Shown here: in pieces, positions 24,568 to 33,684 of the stretch
How positions within the stretch are numbered: position 1 is the stretch's first letter
How the letters are laid out: every line of letters begins with the position of its first letter
Assembly: GCA_902826155.1 (NCBI GenBank)
Contig: CADEDU010000057.1
Coordinates: 5,229-49,832 of the forward strand
Direction of reading: 5' to 3'
DNA: 44,604 bases
Source of the DNA: an uncultured beta proteobacterium
GTDB taxonomy: Bacteria; Pseudomonadota; Gammaproteobacteria; Burkholderiales; SG8-39
The notes under the pieces: model-generated
Databases searched by the model: none
Told to the model about the DNA's origin: nothing
Seen by the model: the letters and a program-made list of their open reading frames with translations, nothing else
Translations under genes and position numbers: made by a program

Positions 24568-26382
24568 CTATGCGGCGCGTCGCTGCACTGCTGCAGCACT
24601 GCCATCCCCCGAAGTAGCCTCAGCATCAACCTGTTCCACCCCCGCGATGTGCCGCGCGGTCATCCAGCCGAACGCCATGTTCGGTCCGAGCGTGATCCCC
24701 GCCCCCGGATACGCACCGCCCATCACGCTCGCCCGGTCGTTGCCGACCGCGAACAGCCCTTCGATCGCGCTGCCGTTGGCGCGCAACACGCGTCCGGCGA
24801 CGTCGGTGGTCAAACCTTCGAAGGTGCCCAGGTCGCCCACCACGAGCTTCACCGCGTAGAACGGCGCGCGGCTGATCGGCGCCACGCACGGGTTCGGCTG
24901 ATTGGTCGGATCGGCGAGATAGCGATTGAAGGCCGTGCTGCCGCGCCTGAAAGCCGGATCCTCGCCACGCACGGCATGTTCATTGTAGGCAGCGAGCGTT
25001 GCTTCCAACCCTGCCGCGTCAATGCCGGTGTTAGCCGCCAACTCGGCAATGGTGCGCCCCTTGACGAGGTAGCCATTGCGCAGGAACCGGCCGATCGGCA
25101 CCGGCTTGGGCTTCACGTACCCCAGCCCGTATTTGTCGAGCGCGGTCTGGTCGCAGATCAGCCATGCCGCAGTCTCCTGCTGGTCCCGACACGCCGCGAT
25201 CATCGCCGCCCCGACATCGTGGTACGACTCGCTCTCGTTGCAGAAGCGCCGGCCATTACGGGTCACGCCGATCACGCCCGGTTTGTAGCGATCGAGCAGA
25301 TGCGGGAACACGCCGTCGAGCGGACCACTGCCGGAACCCGGTGCCGCGCCGCCACCGTCGGTGCGACCCAGGCCGGGCACACGCGATACCGGCATCCAGG
25401 CCGCCGCGTTCGGAAAGCGCACCTTGAACTCGCCCCCGACCTGCTCGCCCAGTCGGATGCCATCGCCGGCGTTGCCCGCAGGCGTGGGCGACAGATGCTC
25501 GCCGCCGCGTGCCACGTGCGGAAAGGCCTGCGTGAGCCGCGCCGAGTCCTGCGGAAAACCACCGGCAGCGAGCACAACGCCACGACGCGCGCGCACCGCG
25601 ACGTCCACGCCGTCGCGCCGAACGACGGCACCGCGCACGGCGCCGTCTTCCCGGATTAGCGACACCGCCGGCGCGTTGGTCCACAGCGGAATGCCAAGAT
25701 CGAATGTCGCCTTCGCCAGCCGCGCGGCCAGCGCATTGCCGCTGGTGACTTGCACCCCGCGGCGATACAACGCGAGCTCCTTCATGTGCGCCATCAGCCG
25801 CCGCGCGACATAGAGGAACGACCTCAGCGACTTCGTAGCGTTGAAGAAGTGCTTCAGATCGGCGTTCGACGAGTTGAACATCATGCCGATGAAGGTGATC
25901 GTCGCCAGCGGCGGACGCAGGCGTGCCATCTCCGCGCCGAGTTCACGAATGTCGAACGGCGCGGCGAGGATCGCGCGGCCGATGTCGACGCCGCCGGCCA
26001 CCGTCGGGTGATAGTCGGGATAGAGCGTCGGCACGAACTTCATGCAGGTCTCGCGCTCGAACCATTCCACCATACGCGGCGCTGCGTCGAGAAACGCATC
26101 GACCGCCGCGGCGTCGAAATGCGCGCCGGCCTCGTTCTTCATATATTCGCGCGCCGCCTCGCGCGTGTCGGTCTTCGCGGCCGGGCATTGCGTATTGCCC
26201 GGGATCCACAGCACGCCGCCGGAGAAAGCGGTGGTGCCCCCGAACAGCGGCTCCTTCTCCACCACGAGCACGTCGAGCCCGTGCTTGCGTGCCGTGATCG
26301 CGCACGACAATCCACCCGCGCCCGAGCCGATGACCAGCATGTCGCACTCGATCGCCGCAGCGTTTGAACCCCGCTCACTCAT
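24568..26382 (-). CDS. FAD-dependent oxidoreductase, 3-ketosteroid-dehydrogenase/fumarate-reductase-like
   Basis: The 604-residue flavoprotein has an N-terminal dinucleotide motif (VIGSGAGGLS at 17-26, E42 in VVEKE), the FGGTTAFSGG segment typical of 3-ketosteroid delta1-dehydrogenases, and the C-terminal GGAYPGAGITLGPNMAFG, in which Tyr and the Gly four residues later match catalytic positions of that family. There is no signal peptide. It is the last gene of the importer operon, 15 nt after livF. Steroid genes are absent, so a cyclic ketone or ring-carboxylate desaturation step is a plausible alternative. The class is well supported; the substrate is inference. Confidence 0.82.
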   Translation of the reverse strand: MSERGSNAAAIECDMLVIGSGAGGLSCAITARKHGLDVLVVEKEPLFGGTTAFSGGVLWIPGNTQCPAAKTDTREAAREYMKNEAGAHFDAAAVDAFLDAAPRMVEWFERETCMKFVPTLYPDYHPTVAGGVDIGRAILAAPFDIRELGAEMARLRPPLATITFIGMMFNSSNADLKHFFNATKSLRSFLYVARRLMAHMKELALYRRGVQVTSGNALAARLAKATFDLGIPLWTNAPAVSLIREDGAVRGAVVRRDGVDVAVRARRGVVLAAGGFPQDSARLTQAFPHVARGGEHLSPTPAGNAGDGIRLGEQVGGEFKVRFPNAAAWMPVSRVPGLGRTDGGGAAPGSGSGPLDGVFPHLLDRYKPGVIGVTRNGRRFCNESESYHDVGAAMIAACRDQQETAAWLICDQTALDKYGLGYVKPKPVPIGRFLRNGYLVKGRTIAELAANTGIDAAGLEATLAAYNEHAVRGEDPAFRRGSTAFNRYLADPTNQPNPCVAPISRAPFYAVKLVVGDLGTFEGLTTDVAGRVLRANGSAIEGLFAVGNDRASVMGGAYPGAGITLGPNMAFGWMTARHIAGVEQVDAEATSGDGSAAAVQRRAA

Positions 26383-26397
26383 ACGGCCTCCTCGCGC

Positions 26398-27228
26398 TCA
26401 CAGCCAGCGCTTGCGCCGCCGGAACGACTTCAGATTCTTGAAACTCTTGCGCGCATCACCCGCGCCGCCGAGGTAGAACTCCTTGACGTCTTCGTTGGCC
26501 ACCAACGAGTCGGCGGCACCATCGAGCACAATCTTTCCCGACTCCATGATGTAGCCGTAGTGCGCGATGCGCAGGGCCATGTTGGCGTTCTGCTCGACCA
26601 GCAGCATGGTGATGCCCAGATCGCGGTTGAGCCGCTCGATGATCGCGAACACCTCCTGCACCAGCAGCGGCGCCAGCCCCATGCTCGGCTCATCGAGCAG
26701 CATCATCTTCGGACGGGCCATGAGCGCACGTCCGATCGCGAGCATCTGCTGCTCGCCGCCCGACAGATACCCCGCCAGCCCGTTGCGTTCCTTCAGGCGC
26801 GGAAAATAGCTGTAGACGCGCTGGATGTCGTCGTCGACCCCGCGATCGCGCCGGGTGAATGCACCGACCCGGAGATTCTCCAGCACGGTCATGTCACCAA
26901 TGATGCGGCGGCCCTCCATGACCTGGAAGATGCCACCGCGCACGATCTTCTCTGGATCGCGATGGGTGATCGACTCGCCGGTGAAGCGGATGTCGCCGGC
27001 GATCACCTCGCCCTTCTCGGAGCGCAGCAGCCCGGAGATCGCCTTGAGCGTGGTCGACTTGCCCGCGCCGTTGGGCCCGAGCAGCGTGACGATCTGCCCC
27101 GGACTCACGCGCAGACTCACGCCGCGCAGCACCAGCACGACGTCGTCATACACGACCTCGATGTTGTCAAGGGCGAGCAGCGGCGCGGAATCGGCCGCTG
27201 CCGCCGGGGCAATGGCAGCGTTAGTCAC
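26398..27228 (-). CDS. livF: Branched-chain-type ABC transporter ATP-binding protein (LivF)
   Basis: The 276-residue ATPase shows Walker A GPNGAGKST, signature YLSGGEQQMLAIGRAL and Walker B MMLLDEPSMGL, with the short LivF-type architecture and a basic C-terminal tail. The frame starts at GTG 27228; no in-frame ATG serves. It pairs with LivG to energise the LivHM permease. It lies 59 nt after the binding-protein gene and is followed closely by the flavoenzyme gene. Confidence 0.9.
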   Translation of the reverse strand: MTNAAIAPAAAADSAPLLALDNIEVVYDDVVLVLRGVSLRVSPGQIVTLLGPNGAGKSTTLKAISGLLRSEKGEVIAGDIRFTGESITHRDPEKIVRGGIFQVMEGRRIIGDMTVLENLRVGAFTRRDRGVDDDIQRVYSYFPRLKERNGLAGYLSGGEQQMLAIGRALMARPKMMLLDEPSMGLAPLLVQEVFAIIERLNRDLGITMLLVEQNANMALRIAHYGYIMESGKIVLDGAADSLVANEDVKEFYLGGAGDARKSFKNLKSFRRRKRWL

Positions 27229-27287
27229 GTGCGCTCATCCGGATTCGAAGGCCCGCCACGGAAGGGCAAGGTCTTCGAAACCGATCC

Positions 27288-28592
27288 TTAGTAGCCCAGC
27301 CACTCCTTCTTGCGCTCGACCTTGATGTCGGCCACCTTCTCGATCTTCATCGCGCCGCTCTTCATCAGGTCGGCGACTTCACCTTTCTCGGTGTCGCCCG
27401 TGACCACGGCGCGCGACAGCCCGACCACATCGACGCTGCGATGATCGGTACCGGTCCAGGTTGCGGCCGGACACATGCCCTGCGTGCCGAACGGGACGAA
27501 GTCCTTCATGTTCTCGAGCGCGGCCTTGATGCCTTCGCCGTTCAGCTTGCCGGCCTTATCGGCGATCTTCATTGCTTCGGCCATGTACAGCACCTGACAG
27601 GCGCCTCGCACGTACGGCAGCCCGCGATACGCGTTGCCGCTCGGGTCCGACATCTTCGAGATCTCCTGGAACACCTTCATGCCCGGCACGCTTGCGCCCC
27701 AAGCCTCTTGCCCCACCACCCACACCAGCCCGTTCACCGCCTTGCCGGTGGCTTTCATGCCAGGCTCGTCCATGCCCCAGATGTTGGCCATGAACTGCAC
27801 GTTCACGCCGACGGTCGCGCAGCTGCGCAGCAGCGCCACGTTCGCGCCGGTGGTGTTGGCGAGGAACGCGTAGTTGGCGCCGGAGGACTGCAGCGCCAGG
27901 CATTGCGCCTTGAAGTCACCGCCCGCCAGCGCGTACTGGATCGACGGCACCACGTCGAAGCCCAGTTGTTTGGCCAACTCCTCGCCCGCTTCCTTCGGTG
28001 CCAGCGGATAGGGATGGTTGTCGCCCAGATGGATGAACTTCGGTTTGCCGGGGCGACCTTTCTTTTTCCAGTCGTCGGCGGCCCACATCACCAGCGCGCG
28101 TGCGCCGTCGGAGTACGAGGCGGCGCCGAAGAAGTTGTACGGTGCCGGCTTGATCTTGCCCGACTTGGCCTTCTCGCTGACGCCTGATGGATCGGTCAGG
28201 TGTCCCGACAGCGACAGCGAGAAGTACGGAATCTTGTCTTGACTGATGAAGCCGACCATCGCCTCGGTGTCGTTGGTGCCGTAACCCTGGATGGCGATCG
28301 CGCCTTCGTCCTTCCACTTCTTGTAGAGCTGGATCGAGCGCTGGGTCTGATAGCCGTAGTCGACGTGCTCGACATCGATCGGCTTGCCGTTGATGCCGCC
28401 GTTGGCGTTCACCCACGCAAAAGCGTCGATCTTGCCCGGGCCGGAGATCTTGCCCACGCTCGAGGTGGCACCGGTGAAGTCATTCAGATTGCCGACGCGG
28501 ATCTTCTGCTGCGCAAAGGCCGGCGCGGCGGCGAACGCGGCGGCAAGTGCCACAGCCATTGCGGTGTTCTTCAGTTCGAACTGCTTGATCAT
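27288..28592 (-). CDS. Branched-chain-type ABC transporter substrate-binding protein
   Basis: The 434-residue periplasmic protein has a signal peptide (about 1-28, ending AFAQ) and a type I binding fold (IRVGNLNDFTGATSSVG, then VNANGGINGKPI). ATG 28592 has GAGGAG 9 nt upstream. It sits between livM and livF, the expected position. The neighbouring badHI and acyl-CoA synthetase genes suggest the ligand is a cyclic or aromatic carboxylic acid rather than an amino acid; this is inference. Confidence 0.9.
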   Translation of the reverse strand: MIKQFELKNTAMAVALAAAFAAAPAFAQQKIRVGNLNDFTGATSSVGKISGPGKIDAFAWVNANGGINGKPIDVEHVDYGYQTQRSIQLYKKWKDEGAIAIQGYGTNDTEAMVGFISQDKIPYFSLSLSGHLTDPSGVSEKAKSGKIKPAPYNFFGAASYSDGARALVMWAADDWKKKGRPGKPKFIHLGDNHPYPLAPKEAGEELAKQLGFDVVPSIQYALAGGDFKAQCLALQSSGANYAFLANTTGANVALLRSCATVGVNVQFMANIWGMDEPGMKATGKAVNGLVWVVGQEAWGASVPGMKVFQEISKMSDPSGNAYRGLPYVRGACQVLYMAEAMKIADKAGKLNGEGIKAALENMKDFVPFGTQGMCPAATWTGTDHRSVDVVGLSRAVVTGDTEKGEVADLMKSGAMKIEKVADIKVERKKEWLGY

Positions 28593-28626
28593 CGTGAGTC
28601 TCCTCTCGGTCACTCTCTTGGGTGAA

Positions 28627-29718
28627 TCAATACGAAAAAGGATAGCGCTTCCAATACGCCTTGATCTTGCGCCAGCGCGCGGCGAGGCCGTCGGGCTCGA
28701 AGATCAGGAACAGCACGATGGCAAGCCCGATCGCCATCTCCTTCATGTAGGCCAGGCCTTCGGTGAACGCAGCGCTTTGTGCGAACCCGAAACCCTGGAT
28801 GGTGCGCACCACTGCCTGCATGAACTCGGGCAGCAGCAGAATGAAAATGGTGCCCATCAGGCTGCCCATCACCGAACCAAGCCCGCCGATGATCACCATC
28901 GCCAGGAAGTTGATGGACAGCAGCAGATCGAACGCCTCGGCCGACACGAAGCTGGTGTAGTGCGCCATCAGCGCGCCGCCCACGCCGGCGTAGAACGACG
29001 AGATCCCGAACGCCAGGATGCGGTAGTAGGTGAGGTTGATCCCCATGATCTCGGCCGACAGATAGTGGTCGCGCACCGCCACCATCGCCCTGCCGTCGCG
29101 CGTGCGCATCAGGTTCGCCGCCAGCACGAACATCACCACCAGAAAGAACAACACCACGTAGAAATAGAGGCGGTCGCCCGAGAGCTGCCAGCCGAACAGC
29201 GAGAACGGCCCGGCCTGCGCCCCCGATGCGCCCCCGGTGAACCAGCCGGCGCGGCTGAAGAAGTCTTGCAGCACGATCTGCGAGGCGAGCGTTGCGATCG
29301 CTAGATACAAGCCCTTGAGTCGTGCCGCGGGCAGGCCCACCACGATGCCTACCAAGGCGGTCGCCACACCGGCCAGCGGGATGCTCAAGGCAACCGGGAT
29401 CCCAAGCTTGCTCGACAGGTACGCGGAGGTGAACGCGCCGAACCCGAAGAACGCCGAGTGCCCCAGCGAGATCTGCCCGGTGAAGCCGACGAGGATGTTC
29501 AGCCCGAGCGCGGCGATGCCGTAGAAGGCGATCTGGATGATCAGCGCGAGCCAGTAGGAGGACACCGCCGGTTTGCCGCCGAACTGCAGCACCGGCAACA
29601 GGCAGAGCAGCGCCAGCCCGATCACGCAGGCGAGTGCCGACCCACGCGTCGGAAAGATCGTGTGATCCGCCTGGTACGTGGCGCGGAAATCACCTGCGGG
29701 GCGCATCGAACCGGCCAT
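28627..29718 (-). CDS. livM: Branched-chain-type ABC transporter permease LivM
   Basis: This 363-residue membrane protein has around nine to ten hydrophobic segments and LivM hallmarks (LNILVGFTGQISLGHSAFFG; GRAMVAVRDHYLSAEIMGI; the EAF loop motif before transmembrane segments). It forms the channel with LivH. It starts 3 nt after the livH stop, and the binding-protein gene follows 34 nt downstream. Confidence 0.92.
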   Translation of the reverse strand: MAGSMRPAGDFRATYQADHTIFPTRGSALACVIGLALLCLLPVLQFGGKPAVSSYWLALIIQIAFYGIAALGLNILVGFTGQISLGHSAFFGFGAFTSAYLSSKLGIPVALSIPLAGVATALVGIVVGLPAARLKGLYLAIATLASQIVLQDFFSRAGWFTGGASGAQAGPFSLFGWQLSGDRLYFYVVLFFLVVMFVLAANLMRTRDGRAMVAVRDHYLSAEIMGINLTYYRILAFGISSFYAGVGGALMAHYTSFVSAEAFDLLLSINFLAMVIIGGLGSVMGSLMGTIFILLLPEFMQAVVRTIQGFGFAQSAAFTEGLAYMKEMAIGLAIVLFLIFEPDGLAARWRKIKAYWKRYPFSY

Positions 29719-29721
29719 GGC

Positions 29722-30615
29722 CTACACCCGCTCGATGTTCTTGGTGCCGAACAGGCCGTACGGCTTGATCAGCATGATCAGCAGCATCACGTAGAACGGC
29801 GCGATGGTGATCAGGTTGCCGAAGTTCAGATACTCCGAGTCGACGAACTGCGCCAGGCCCTCGAGCAGGCCGATGATGATGCCGCCGATGACCGCGCCGA
29901 TGATCGATTCGAGTCCACCGACGATCACCGCCGGAAATACCTTCACGCCCACCGTGGCCACCGCTGCCGACACCCCGGAAATCAGGCCGACCACCACGCC
30001 GGCAAGCGCCGAGACCACCGCCGAGATCGCCCACGACACCGCAAACACCTGCTTGACCGACACCCCGAGGCTTTGCGCGACCTGCTGATCGAACGCGGTG
30101 GCGCGCATTGCCAGGCCCATCCGCGTGAACTTGAAGAAGTACGCGAACCCGGCCATGACGACGACCGAGAACACCAGACTCATCAGATAGGCGCTCTCCA
30201 CGTTCAACCCGAAGACCGTGACCGTCTTGGTCTCGAACACCTGCGGGAACGGCTGGGTGAACACGCCGAACACCCAGCGCAGCAGCGCCTGGAAGAAGAT
30301 CGACAGGCCGATCGTCACCATGACTACCGAGATGACCGGCTCGCCGATCAACGGTCGCAATGCCAGCACCTGCACCAGCACGCCGAGCAACGCCATGAAC
30401 ACCAGGCTCACCGGAAAACCCAACCAGAACGGCAGATTGAGCGACGCAACGAGCCACCAGCATGCCCACGCGCCCAGCAGCACGAATTCGCCCTGCGCGA
30501 AATTGACGACCTGACTTGCCTTGTAGATCAGCACGAAGCACATCGCGACCACGCCATAGAGCGCGCCGACGATCAGGCCGTTGACCAGCAGTTGCACCAG
30601 CAACGTCGTGTTCAA
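29722..30615 (-). CDS. livH: Branched-chain-type ABC transporter permease LivH (TTG start)
   Basis: The 297-residue permease shows LivH features: NGLIVGALYGVVA near the N terminus, VNFAQGEFVLLGAW, and a C terminus with YGLFGTKNIERV. Start choice: TTG at 30615 has a perfect AGGAGG at 30628-30623 with 7-nt spacing. The in-frame GTG two codons upstream would be too close, and no ATG is available. The ribosome site overlaps the stop codon of the acyl-CoA synthetase gene, coupling the two. Confidence 0.9.
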   Translation of the reverse strand: MNTTLLVQLLVNGLIVGALYGVVAMCFVLIYKASQVVNFAQGEFVLLGAWACWWLVASLNLPFWLGFPVSLVFMALLGVLVQVLALRPLIGEPVISVVMVTIGLSIFFQALLRWVFGVFTQPFPQVFETKTVTVFGLNVESAYLMSLVFSVVVMAGFAYFFKFTRMGLAMRATAFDQQVAQSLGVSVKQVFAVSWAISAVVSALAGVVVGLISGVSAAVATVGVKVFPAVIVGGLESIIGAVIGGIIIGLLEGLAQFVDSEYLNFGNLITIAPFYVMLLIMLIKPYGLFGTKNIERV

Positions 30616-30626
30616 TCCCACTCCTC

Positions 30627-32585
30627 CTACGCAGCTTGTGCTACGGGCACCGCCCGATCGGCGCGGGTGCTCGCCGCCTGATCGAGACTGGCAACGGGCA
30701 TGGTCGTGCGGATGCGCTGCTTCGATCCGCCCTGGAACGTGATCTCGGTGTCGATCTTCACCGAATCGGCACCGCCGTAGATCGCTTCGATGATGTCGGC
30801 GTACTTCTCGTTGATGACGCCGCGCCGCACCTTGCGCGTGCGGGTGAGCTCGCCATCGTCGGCGTCGAGTTCCTTGTAGAGCAGCACGAACTTTCGCACC
30901 TGCTGCGCCGGCGGCAGGGTGGCGTTTACCTGGGCGATCTCGGCGCCGATCAGGTCGTACACCTCTTTGCGGCTGGCCAGATCGGAATAGGTCGTGAACG
31001 CCATGCGCCGCTGCTCGGCCCACTTCGACACGATGCTGAAGCGCACGCACACGATCGCCGCGGGGTACGCGCGCCGGTCGCCAAGCGTCACGACCTCGCT
31101 GATGTACGGCGAGAACTTGAGCTTGTTCTCGATGTACTGCGGCGAGAACCGCTCGCCCGCGCTGTTCACCGCAAGGTCGCGCATGCGGTCGATCACCACC
31201 AGTTGCCCCGACGGTTTGAAATAGCCCGCATCGCCGGTGTGCATCCAGCCATCGCGCAGATCGGCGCGCGTGGCCTCCTCGTTGCGGAAGTAGCCCTCGA
31301 ACATGTAAGGGTGCCGGCTCACGACCTCGCCCACGCCGTTGGCATCGGGCTGATCGATGCGGATTTCGTACTCCTTGGTAAGGCCGGTGCCGACAGAGTC
31401 GAAGTCGACCTCGCCTGGACGCTGCATGCAGTAGACCCCGCCCAGTTCGGTCTGGCCGTAGATCTGCAGCATCGGCAGCCCCATCGACATGAAGAACTTG
31501 AACGTGTCGGGCCCCATCGGCGCACCACCGGTACAGGCGAAACGCAGGCGCGAGAATCCGAGCCGGTCGCGCAACGCACGCAGCACCATCCATTGGGCCC
31601 AACGACTGGTCGTACCACGCTCGACCGCATCGAGCCCGAGTCGCAAGCCGCGCTCGAACATGCGCTGCTTGAACGGCGTGGCATCCATGATCTGCGCGCG
31701 CACGTTGGCGGCGATCTGCTCCCAGACGCGCGGCGCCAGCACGACGAACGTCGGTGCGATCTCGCGCAGATCGGCCATGGTCGTGTCGCGATCCTCGACG
31801 AAGCTGATCCGATTGCGGCACACGATCGGCTGAAACACCGCCTGGAACTGCTCGACGATCCAGCCCATCGGCAGGATCGACACGTACTCGTCGTCAGGCC
31901 CGATGCCCAGCAACTCGCAGTAGGCGGCCACGTGCCGGATGAGCTTGCGCGAGGTGATGCACGCGAGCTTGGGGTGCGACGTCGTGCCCGAGGTCGAACA
32001 CAGCACCGCCGGATCGTCGCCCAGCGTGGCATCGACCAGGTTGTCCCACAGCTTCGCGTCGGCCGACAGTGCCTGCCGCGCCGTATCGAACAGCGCGTCG
32101 CGCGCGAGCAGTTGCGGCTCGTCGTACTTGCGCATGCCGCGCGGATCGCAGTACACGATGCGAACGCTCGAACCCGCCGCACGCGTTGCCGCGAGCATCT
32201 TGTCGACCTGCTCCTCGTCCTCGGCGATGATCACCTTGGCGCCGGCGTAGTCGATGAGATAGCCCACCTCGGCCTCCAGCGCGTCCTGGTACAGGCCAAG
32301 CGACATTGCCCCCAAGGCGTGCGCACCGACTGCGGCGGCGACCCAGTCGGGCCGCGCATCACCGATGATGGCCACCGTATCGCCCCGGCGCACGCCAAGG
32401 CTGTGCAGGCCGACGGCCCACAATTGCGCCCGTTCGTGATAGCTGCGCCAGTCGAACGACACCCATCGGCCGAACTGCTTCTCGCGCAATACGGTGTCGT
32501 TCGGATACTGCCGGGCGTTGTGACGCAGCAGCTTGGGCAGCGTATCGAGCTGATCGAGATGGGCGAACGATGGCGCGGGCATCAT
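30627..32585 (-). CDS. AMP-forming acyl-CoA synthetase within the importer operon
   Basis: The 652-residue ANL-superfamily ligase has the ATP loop STSGTTSHPK, IYGQTELGG (A5), DGWMHTGD (A7/A8 region) and a C-terminal lysine context TRTRKVRRG. It activates carboxylic acids to CoA thioesters via an acyl-adenylate. It starts in a 4-nt ATGA overlap with livG and ends 12 nt before livH, so activation is built into the uptake operon. Length and sequence resemble the long-chain FadD15-type group, but the context with badHI suggests a cyclic acid such as cyclohexanecarboxylate. Specificity is not provable here. Confidence 0.85.
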   Translation of the reverse strand: MMPAPSFAHLDQLDTLPKLLRHNARQYPNDTVLREKQFGRWVSFDWRSYHERAQLWAVGLHSLGVRRGDTVAIIGDARPDWVAAAVGAHALGAMSLGLYQDALEAEVGYLIDYAGAKVIIAEDEEQVDKMLAATRAAGSSVRIVYCDPRGMRKYDEPQLLARDALFDTARQALSADAKLWDNLVDATLGDDPAVLCSTSGTTSHPKLACITSRKLIRHVAAYCELLGIGPDDEYVSILPMGWIVEQFQAVFQPIVCRNRISFVEDRDTTMADLREIAPTFVVLAPRVWEQIAANVRAQIMDATPFKQRMFERGLRLGLDAVERGTTSRWAQWMVLRALRDRLGFSRLRFACTGGAPMGPDTFKFFMSMGLPMLQIYGQTELGGVYCMQRPGEVDFDSVGTGLTKEYEIRIDQPDANGVGEVVSRHPYMFEGYFRNEEATRADLRDGWMHTGDAGYFKPSGQLVVIDRMRDLAVNSAGERFSPQYIENKLKFSPYISEVVTLGDRRAYPAAIVCVRFSIVSKWAEQRRMAFTTYSDLASRKEVYDLIGAEIAQVNATLPPAQQVRKFVLLYKELDADDGELTRTRKVRRGVINEKYADIIEAIYGGADSVKIDTEITFQGGSKQRIRTTMPVASLDQAASTRADRAVPVAQAA

Positions 32586-33406
32586 GCCTCCGCTGCGACC
32601 GGGGAAGGTTGCCGGGGGCTGCCCTCCTCACCCAGATACGCGCGTTTGACCTCATTGCTCGCACGCACGTCGTCGGGCGATCCTTCGGCGATCTTGCGAC
32701 CGAAGTCGAGCACCATGACCCGATGCGACAGATCCATCACCACGCCCATGTCGTGCTCGATCATCACCACGGTCATGCCCCACTCTTCGTTGAGGTCGAC
32801 GATGTAGCGCGCCATGTCCTCCTTCTCCTCCAGATTCATCCCCGCCATCGGCTCGTCGAGCAGGATCAGCTCGGGCTTGAGTGCGATGGCGCGTGCCAGC
32901 TCCACCCGTTTGCGCAGGCCATAGGCAAGCGTGCCCGCCGCTTCGTTGCGGATGCTCTGGATTTCCAGGAAGTCGATGATCTCCTCGACCGCGGCGCGAT
33001 GCTCGGCCTCTTCCTGGCGGGCCCCGCCGACCCAATACAGCATTCCGCGAGCGAAGCCAGCGCGCATCAGGTGATGGCGGCCGACCGAGATGTTGTCGAG
33101 CACGCTCATGCCGTTGAACAGCGCCAGATTCTGGAACGTGCGGCCGACGCCCAGATCGGCGCGCTTGTTCGGACTGAGCGCGGTGATGTCGCGCCCCTTG
33201 AAGCGGATGCGTCCTGAAGTGGGCCGATAGCGGCCGGAAATGCAATTGAGCGTGGAAGTCTTGCCCGCGCCGTTGGGCCCGATGATGGAGAACAGCTCAC
33301 CCTTGCGAACCTGGCAGCTCACCTCCGACATCGCCCGCACGCCGCCGAACTGCAGGCTGACGTCGTCAAGCTCCAGGATCGGTGCGTCTCCGGCATCGAT
33401 GGCCAT
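32582..33406 (-). CDS. livG: Branched-chain-type ABC transporter ATP-binding protein (LivG)
   Basis: The 274-residue ATPase has Walker A GPNGAGKTS, the LivG-type GRTFQNLALF Q-loop, a signature-like YGLRKRVELARA, Walker B ELILLDEPMAGM and the switch MIEHDMGVVM. It is the first gene of the livG-ligase-livH-livM-binding protein-livF-flavoenzyme operon. The 278-nt stretch upstream (33407-33684) holds no recognisable gene and probably the operon promoter; an imperfect TCGAA/TTCGA inverted repeat lies there around 33505-33517. Confidence 0.92.
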   Translation of the reverse strand: MAIDAGDAPILELDDVSLQFGGVRAMSEVSCQVRKGELFSIIGPNGAGKTSTLNCISGRYRPTSGRIRFKGRDITALSPNKRADLGVGRTFQNLALFNGMSVLDNISVGRHHLMRAGFARGMLYWVGGARQEEAEHRAAVEEIIDFLEIQSIRNEAAGTLAYGLRKRVELARAIALKPELILLDEPMAGMNLEEKEDMARYIVDLNEEWGMTVVMIEHDMGVVMDLSHRVMVLDFGRKIAEGSPDDVRASNEVKRAYLGEEGSPRQPSPVAAEA

Positions 33407-33684
33407 GGTCCCGCAGTGCTCCTCTTCACCGTTGGGGATAACTGCATTCGACTGGGATCAGTCGGCACAGTTGGAAACAGCTTCTATCGCTCAGCTCGCA
33501 TCGAATCGAATCGTTCGAATCGGCGAGGATTGTTCTCTCTCGGCTTCGTCTCCTGTCAGCCCAGGCGCCTCGCCCAGCCAAGCCGATCATGCCACCTTTC
33601 CGTGCGACGGACCAACCCCCGGCTGGAAAGCTCGTTCTGCAACGCGTCCCAACTTGCGTAGGCAGCCAGTGCCTCTGCGAAGCG

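Noticed and set aside
33416..33661. An 81-codon plus-strand frame in the gap before livG
   Set aside because: No ribosome site, no recognisable motif, Ser/Arg-rich composition; the gap is better explained as a promoter region.
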